Positions 8,225-12,104 of a stretch of 12,104 bases of DNA are shown here, one piece after another. The notes beneath the pieces are model-generated. The model had not been told where the DNA came from, ran no database searches, and saw nothing but the letters and a program-made list of their open reading frames with translations. Position numbers and translations under genes: made by a program. The stretch comes from Crocinitomicaceae bacterium (GTDB taxonomy: Bacteria; Bacteroidota; Bacteroidia; Flavobacteriales_D; Crocinitomicaceae). The stretch's first letter is position 1. Every line of letters starts with the position of its first letter. The stretch lies in NCBI GenBank assembly GCA_027084145.1, contig JALWLM010000375.1, forward strand, positions 1 to 12,104, written 5' to 3'.

Positions 8225-9802
8225 CTATGCTAATTCATCAACAGCAACGTGATAAGTCGGATCTTCATCGACATTAACTTCGATGATTTTGTCTGCATTT
8301 TTCAATAATTTTTGACAATCAGGACTTAAGTGTCTCAAACGAATGTTTTTCCCTGCCTTTGCATATCTTTCGGTTAAATTGTTTAACGCTTCAATGGCAG
8401 ACATATCTGCTATTCTACTTTCCGAAAAATCAATGATTACCTCTCTCGGATCATTTTGCACATTAAATTTTTCATTGAACGTAGAGACAGAACCAAAGAA
8501 AAGCGGTCCATAGATTTCATAATGTTTTACCCCGTTTTCATCAATTCTTTTTCTCGCCCGTATTCGAATAGCATTTTCCCAAGAAAAAGTAAGTGCCGAA
8601 ATAATCACTCCTATTAAAACCGCTAAAGCAAGATTATGTAAGAAAACCGTTACAAGTGTTACGACAATCATCACGATGATATCTGTTAACGGCATCTTTC
8701 CGAATACTTTTAAACTTGCCCATTCAAAAGTACCAATTGCTACCATAAACATAACTCCTACAAGTGCAGCCATTGGTAACTTCTCAATAATCGATGCTCC
8801 CCACATAATAAACGAAAGCAATGCCAAAGCTGCTACAATTCCCGATAATCTAGCTCTTGCTCCCGATGAAATGTTAATTAACGATTGCCCTATCATTGCA
8901 CATCCTCCCATACCTGAGAAAAATCCCGTAACAAAATTGGCAGTTCCCTGTGCAATACATTCTCGATTACTATGTCCTCTTGTTTGAGTTATTTCATCAA
9001 TAAGATTCAATGTTAATAGACTTTCAATTAAACCTACTCCGGCAACAATTAAAGAATAAGGGAAAATAAAGCTTAATGTTTCCCAATTCCAAGGAATATC
9101 AGGAACATTAAATGGGGGAAAACCTCCCTTTAAAGAGGTCATATCTCCGGGTAGTGTATCTACAACTGTTTTCGTGTCTATTTTAAATAAAACGGTTATT
9201 AATGATACAACAATAATGGCAACAAGTGATGACGGAACCGATTTGGTTAATTTGGGAAGTCCCCAAATAATAAACATGGTAAATATGACTAGTGCTGACA
9301 TCATGACCAAATCCATTCCGGTCATCCATTCTCCATCAATCTTAAAAGCATCAAATTGTGCTAAGAAAATAACAATCGCCAATCCATTTACAAAACCATA
9401 CATTACAGAATGAGGAACAAGTCGTATAAACTTTCCAAGTCGAAGTACTCCCGCCAATATCTGAAGCACTCCCGCCAATATTACCGTAGCAAAAACATAT
9501 TGTGTAATTTCATCAATCGTAATTGCAGGATACAATTCTTTTAAAGCTGAAATCATACCGACATAAACAACGGCTACCGCTCCTGTTGCTCCGGAAATCA
9601 TACCGGGACGACCACCCAAAATAGAAGTTATCAACCCAATAGAAAAAGCCGCATATAATCCTGTTAAAGGGGATAATCCCGCAATCATTGCGAAAGCAAT
9701 AGCTTCGGGAACCAAAGCCAAGGCAACTGTCAATCCTGATAAGATTTCGATCTTATAATCTACTTTTTGTCTAAAATCAAAGAGGTTAATTATTTTACGC
9801 AT
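8225..9802 (-). CDS. SulP-family inorganic anion transporter with C-terminal STAS domain
   Basis: This is a predicted inner-membrane carrier for an inorganic anion such as sulfate or bicarbonate. Numbering from the ATG at 9802 (525 residues): the membrane domain covers about 15-410 with some 12 to 14 hydrophobic segments. It has the early SulP motif ALVPEAIAFAMIAGLSPLTGLYAAF (first part near 29-38), then VPHSVMYGFVNGLAIVIFLAQ, GMGGCAMIGQSLINI (near 297-311), and SGARARLSGI. The STAS domain covers about 428-520, with VIIDFSESRIADMSAIEAL near 455-473, where the Ser after DM occupies the usual phosphorylatable position. The FVNGLAI and MGGCAMIGQS segments are also found in BicA-type bicarbonate carriers, so I would not call this a sulfate transporter on sequence alone. 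The open frame extends to a TTG at 9823, but that codon lies inside the predicted -7 promoter element, so the ATG at 9802 is preferred. It has its own promoter and is probably monocistronic. Confidence 0.9.
   Translation of the reverse strand: MRKIINLFDFRQKVDYKIEILSGLTVALALVPEAIAFAMIAGLSPLTGLYAAFSIGLITSILGGRPGMISGATGAVAVVYVGMISALKELYPAITIDEITQYVFATVILAGVLQILAGVLRLGKFIRLVPHSVMYGFVNGLAIVIFLAQFDAFKIDGEWMTGMDLVMMSALVIFTMFIIWGLPKLTKSVPSSLVAIIVVSLITVLFKIDTKTVVDTLPGDMTSLKGGFPPFNVPDIPWNWETLSFIFPYSLIVAGVGLIESLLTLNLIDEITQTRGHSNRECIAQGTANFVTGFFSGMGGCAMIGQSLINISSGARARLSGIVAALALLSFIMWGASIIEKLPMAALVGVMFMVAIGTFEWASLKVFGKMPLTDIIVMIVVTLVTVFLHNLALAVLIGVIISALTFSWENAIRIRARKRIDENGVKHYEIYGPLFFGSVSTFNEKFNVQNDPREVIIDFSESRIADMSAIEALNNLTERYAKAGKNIRLRHLSPDCQKLLKNADKIIEVNVDEDPTYHVAVDELA
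9447..9481 (-). repeat. Tandem 21-base repeat within the SulP gene
   Basis: On the + strand ACTCCCGCCAATAT occurs at 9447-9460 and again at 9468-9481, as part of a 21-base unit repeated nearly perfectly. It encodes ILAGVLQ followed by ILAGVLR in a membrane helix (about residues 108-121 from the ATG). The SulP family usually has a leucine/glycine-rich segment of about this length here, so it is not clearly an insertion. Confidence 0.6.
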
Positions 9803-9819
9803 CACATTTTTTTGAAGGC

Positions 9820-9850
9820 GCAAAGGTAATCATTTAATGATATAATGAAA
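9820..9850 (-). promoter_or_regulatory. Bacteroidota-type promoter upstream of the SulP gene
   Basis: On the - strand TACCTTTGC (9828-9820) matches the -7 consensus TAnnTTTG exactly. It ends 17 bases before the ATG at 9802. The upstream element is poor: TTTC at 9850-9847 with an 18-base spacer, where TTTG with 19 to 21 bases is expected. The element overlaps the TTG at 9823-9821, the most upstream possible start, and therefore argues against that start. Confidence 0.55.
9829..9841. promoter_or_regulatory. Perfect 13-base palindrome abutting the SulP -7 element (possible operator)
   Basis: ATCATTTAATGAT is a 6-base inverted repeat around one central base. It lies directly next to the -7 element, in the promoter spacer, where a bound repressor would block RNA polymerase. 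The one-base centre rules out a hairpin terminator. In AT-rich DNA such a site can arise by chance, so this is a candidate only. Confidence 0.25.
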
Positions 9851-9869
9851 GTTCACTGTGAAATTGATT

Positions 9870-10355
9870 TTACTTTTCCAGTAAATGATTAGGAGGAAGG
9901 TCAATTTTTCTTTTCGCAATTCTATCATACAAAACGATACTTCCCGTAACTCCTACATTTAAAGATGTATTGCCGGGAAGTTTAACAATATAATGACATT
10001 TTTCCAGTACAAAATCAGGCAATCCCGTATCTTCTGCCCCAAGCAAATAGATAGCTCTTTTAGGATGTTCAAAATCTTCCAAAGGTATGGCTCTATCATC
10101 TATTTCAACACCTACTAAACGACAATCATAAGGGATATTATTCAGGAAATCATCAAATGTTTTATAGTTAAATAAAGGTATTCTCGTCCAAGTTTTAAGA
10201 ACATCTGAAGACTGTTTTTTATACTTCCCATCAATGGTAAAAATATAAGAGGCTCCCAAAATATATGCAGAACGCCAAAGTGTCCCGATATTGTGATGTG
10301 TCTTTCCTCTAAATATTCCTATTGCATGGTATCCTTTTTTGCTAATTGTCTTCAT
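9870..10355 (-). CDS. TrmH/SpoU-family (SPOUT) RNA 2'-O-ribose methyltransferase
   Basis: This is a predicted S-adenosylmethionine-dependent enzyme that methylates the 2'-hydroxyl of a ribose in tRNA or rRNA. The 161 residues consist almost wholly of the SPOUT knot domain without an added RNA-binding domain, as in the small TrmL-like proteins. All three family motifs are visible: motif 1 with HHNIGTLWRSAYILGA (20-35, conserved N22 and R28), motif 2 with IYLLGAEDTGLP (122-133), and motif 3 with LPGNTSLNVGVTGSIVLYD (146-164 by family pattern, residues S-L-N near 141-143). In motif 3 the more usual VSxA is VGVT. Whether the target is tRNA position 34, tRNA position 18 or rRNA cannot be told. The ATG lies 10 bases after the stop of the MORN-repeat gene, so the two are probably co-transcribed. 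Confidence 0.88.
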   Translation of the reverse strand: MKTISKKGYHAIGIFRGKTHHNIGTLWRSAYILGASYIFTIDGKYKKQSSDVLKTWTRIPLFNYKTFDDFLNNIPYDCRLVGVEIDDRAIPLEDFEHPKRAIYLLGAEDTGLPDFVLEKCHYIVKLPGNTSLNVGVTGSIVLYDRIAKRKIDLPPNHLLEK

Positions 10356-10365
10356 GAATCATTGG

Positions 10366-12069
10366 TTATTTTCCAGGTGTGAAAACTGCTTTTTCAACAT
10401 CTTGTACTCCATATTTAAATTTTTTCTCCACTACAACTTTTCCCTTTCGATCATAAACCCGAAAATAACCATGCCGTAAACCGTCTTTATATTGAGCTTC
10501 AGACATTAACTTTCCTCTTCTTGTATATCTTTTCATTGTTCCATCTAATTTCCCTTTTTTATATTGAGAAATAACAATGGGTATTTTTCCACCCGGGTAA
10601 TAAGCTGTCCACTCCCCGTCTTTTTCTCCATTTTTATAGTTCCCTTCCTCTGTCTTTTTATAATCTTTTTGGGAGTAAGAAACATATTGTCCATGTTTTT
10701 TACTTTCCCATAATTCAAAATCCTTCATGATAGGATCATAATCCATTTTAGGTTTTACTTTAAATAATTTATATGTTACAAGCTCTGCTATACGCCCATT
10801 TTCAAAGAACTCTTTCCATTCTCCAATCTTCAATCCATCTTTATACTCTCCGGCTAATTTTTGTTTCCCCGAAGGATAAAAGGACAACCATTCTCCGTTT
10901 AATTTCCCGTTTTTAAACGTTGCTTTATTTTTCAATTTCCCATTGGGCCAATAATTTTTCCATTCTCCTTCTTCTTTTCCGTTAACATATTCTCCTTCCA
11001 TCAATAGGGTTCCATCTTCATACCATGTCTTCCACAAACCATGTTTTAAGTCATTAGCAAAATCTCCTTCTTTAAATTTTGCTCCGTTTTTATAATAATA
11101 GGTCCATCTTCCATGTTTTCTTCCATCCTTGTAATTTGCATAATACGCTATTTCTCCTGAAGGATACCAATAAGTCCATAATCCATCTTGTAAATCATTT
11201 TTAAAATTCCCTTGCATATCTTTTGTCCCCTTATTGGTAAACCAAACCCATTCTCCTTGTTTTTTTCCCATCTCATAATTTCCTTTTACTCTTACCTTTC
11301 CATTATCGTAATAATGGATACTTTGACCATGTAGTTTATCATCTTGATAATGCAATGTTTTTTCTTTATCTCCGGTATAATAAACAAAGTCCCACTTCCC
11401 GTTCTTCAAACCATTTTCAAAACTTCCCGTCAAACTTTTATGCCCATAGACATTCCATTCCGTAAAATCTCCATGTCTCAAACCGTTTTTATACCGATAT
11501 AATTCTTTCAATTTACCCGTAGAAGTATAAAAGGTTTTTAACTCCCCTGTTCCATCAATAACTGTTTGTGTGTGTAGAGAATCGGGCAAATAAAACTCCA
11601 TAACATAATTTTCTCCCCCTTTTACTTGTTCAACAGATTTTAATCGGCCATCCAAATAATAATATTTCCATGTTCCCGTTGGTTCTCCATTTTTAAAATA
11701 ACCTTCTACCTTAGGTCTTCCCGTTAAGTACCATTCCTTATAAATACTATCCTGTTCTCCCAATTTAAAATATCCTTCTTGTCTTTTTTTCCCGTTAGGA
11801 TGGTATTTTAAAACCTGTCCATGTAATTTATCCCTATAATAATTTCTTATTTCCTCAATATTTCCTTTTTCATCGAAGTAAGTCCATTTTCCATGTTTTT
11901 CTTTTGTTTCACCAAGCAAATCAACATAATATCTTCCTTTGCTTTCCATTTTTGACTTTGCATTATCATAATAGAAATAATTCATTTTTGTTAAATTCTC
12001 TTTTTCCACCACTTGTGAGTAAAGAATATTTCCTGACAATACAAGCAATAATACTATTAAAATTTTCAT
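10366..12069 (-). CDS. Secreted or envelope protein with about 20 MORN_2-type repeats (YwqK-like)
   Basis: The 567-residue product begins with a signal peptide (1-19: one Lys, a Leu/Ile/Val core, a likely cut after LYSQ), so it should leave the cytoplasm; there is no lipobox Cys at the cut. From residue 59 to 556 it is an array of 24-residue units of the pattern (H/D/N)G-x-W-x-x-Y-Y-x-x-G-x-x-x-x-x-G-x-Y-x-(N/D)-G-x-x. Unit starts fall at 59, 83, 107, 131, a degenerate one near 155, then 175, 199, 223 and every 24 to 415, then 459, 484, 509 and 533. A 20-residue non-repeat insertion lies at about 433-457 (KVKPKMDYDP region). Such repeats form an extended beta-hairpin stack and are often labelled MORN or YwqK antitoxin in databases; no toxin gene is next to it and the secretion signal argues against an antitoxin role. 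It precedes the RNA methyltransferase by 10 bases. Its function is unknown. Confidence 0.88.
   Translation of the reverse strand: MKILIVLLLVLSGNILYSQVVEKENLTKMNYFYYDNAKSKMESKGRYYVDLLGETKEKHGKWTYFDEKGNIEEIRNYYRDKLHGQVLKYHPNGKKRQEGYFKLGEQDSIYKEWYLTGRPKVEGYFKNGEPTGTWKYYYLDGRLKSVEQVKGGENYVMEFYLPDSLHTQTVIDGTGELKTFYTSTGKLKELYRYKNGLRHGDFTEWNVYGHKSLTGSFENGLKNGKWDFVYYTGDKEKTLHYQDDKLHGQSIHYYDNGKVRVKGNYEMGKKQGEWVWFTNKGTKDMQGNFKNDLQDGLWTYWYPSGEIAYYANYKDGRKHGRWTYYYKNGAKFKEGDFANDLKHGLWKTWYEDGTLLMEGEYVNGKEEGEWKNYWPNGKLKNKATFKNGKLNGEWLSFYPSGKQKLAGEYKDGLKIGEWKEFFENGRIAELVTYKLFKVKPKMDYDPIMKDFELWESKKHGQYVSYSQKDYKKTEEGNYKNGEKDGEWTAYYPGGKIPIVISQYKKGKLDGTMKRYTRRGKLMSEAQYKDGLRHGYFRVYDRKGKVVVEKKFKYGVQDVEKAVFTPGK
10402..11895 (-). 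repeat. Degenerate 72-base tandem repeat array encoding the MORN_2 units
   Basis: The 24-residue protein units correspond to a 72-base period covering residues 59-556. At DNA level the copies are diverged; only short strings such as CCATTCTCC and CCATGTTTT (+ strand) recur. The period is exact for ten successive steps between residues 175 and 415, and then is broken by the insertion at about 433-457. This suggests old duplication followed by divergence, with length held by structure. Confidence 0.7.
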
Positions 12070-12104
12070 ATCTATTTTTTACTTATAACTAAATTCTTAT
12101 GATT

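Noticed and set aside
10366..12069. Antitoxin of a toxin-antitoxin system (YwqK family label)
   Set aside because: The label follows from the repeat type only. The protein has a signal peptide and no toxin-like gene is adjacent; the next gene downstream is an RNA methyltransferase.

Overview
The window looks like a stretch of chromosome from a low-GC member of the Bacteroidota, most likely class Flavobacteriia. Three things suggest this: the protein types (split methylmalonyl-CoA mutase, a 24-residue MORN_2 repeat lipoprotein-like or secreted protein, a SulP/STAS transporter, and LysM-M23 proteins with signal peptides ending in S-Q); the near absence of Shine-Dalgarno sequences; and promoter elements of the Bacteroidota type (TAnnTTTG, in one case with TTTG 20 bases upstream). 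The genus cannot be fixed from the sequence alone. Coding density is very high and no intergenic gap exceeds about 75 bases. I see no tRNA, rRNA, CRISPR, transposase, integrase, phage gene or defence cassette.

Layout. On the + strand at the left end is one gene (47-961) for a secreted M23 peptidase with a C-terminal LysM. All other genes are on the - strand. Reading in their direction of transcription, from the right: a secreted MORN-repeat protein (12069-10366); 10 bases later a small SPOUT RNA 2'-O-methyltransferase (10355-9870); then, from its own promoter, a SulP anion transporter (9802-8225); then, from another promoter, a run of five genes. These five are the bifunctional NAD(P)HX repair enzyme Nnr (8156-6660), a HutF-type formimidoylglutamate deiminase (6589-5225), an EI24/CysZ-like membrane protein (5228-4512), and the small (4506-3160) and large (3163-1025) subunits of methylmalonyl-CoA mutase. 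The last four are packed tightly: a 4-base GTGA overlap, a 5-base gap, then a 4-base ATGA overlap. That points to a single transcript with coupled translation.

How they fit together. MutA and MutB form the adenosylcobalamin-dependent mutase that interconverts methylmalonyl-CoA and succinyl-CoA. HutF converts formimidoylglutamate from histidine breakdown to formylglutamate. Both feed carbon from amino-acid degradation into central metabolism, so a loose catabolic theme is plausible. Nnr is a general housekeeping repair enzyme. The role of the EI24-like protein is not known. No epimerase, MeaB/ArgK chaperone or other hut gene is in the window.

Overall this is mainly ordinary core genome. The points most worth a second look are the hutF-EI24-mutAB coupling, the short MutA without a cobalamin-like domain, the regular 24-residue repeat array, and three promoters set at almost identical distances from their start codons, one of which decides the start of the SulP gene. 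I did not find evidence of an undescribed system and do not claim one.
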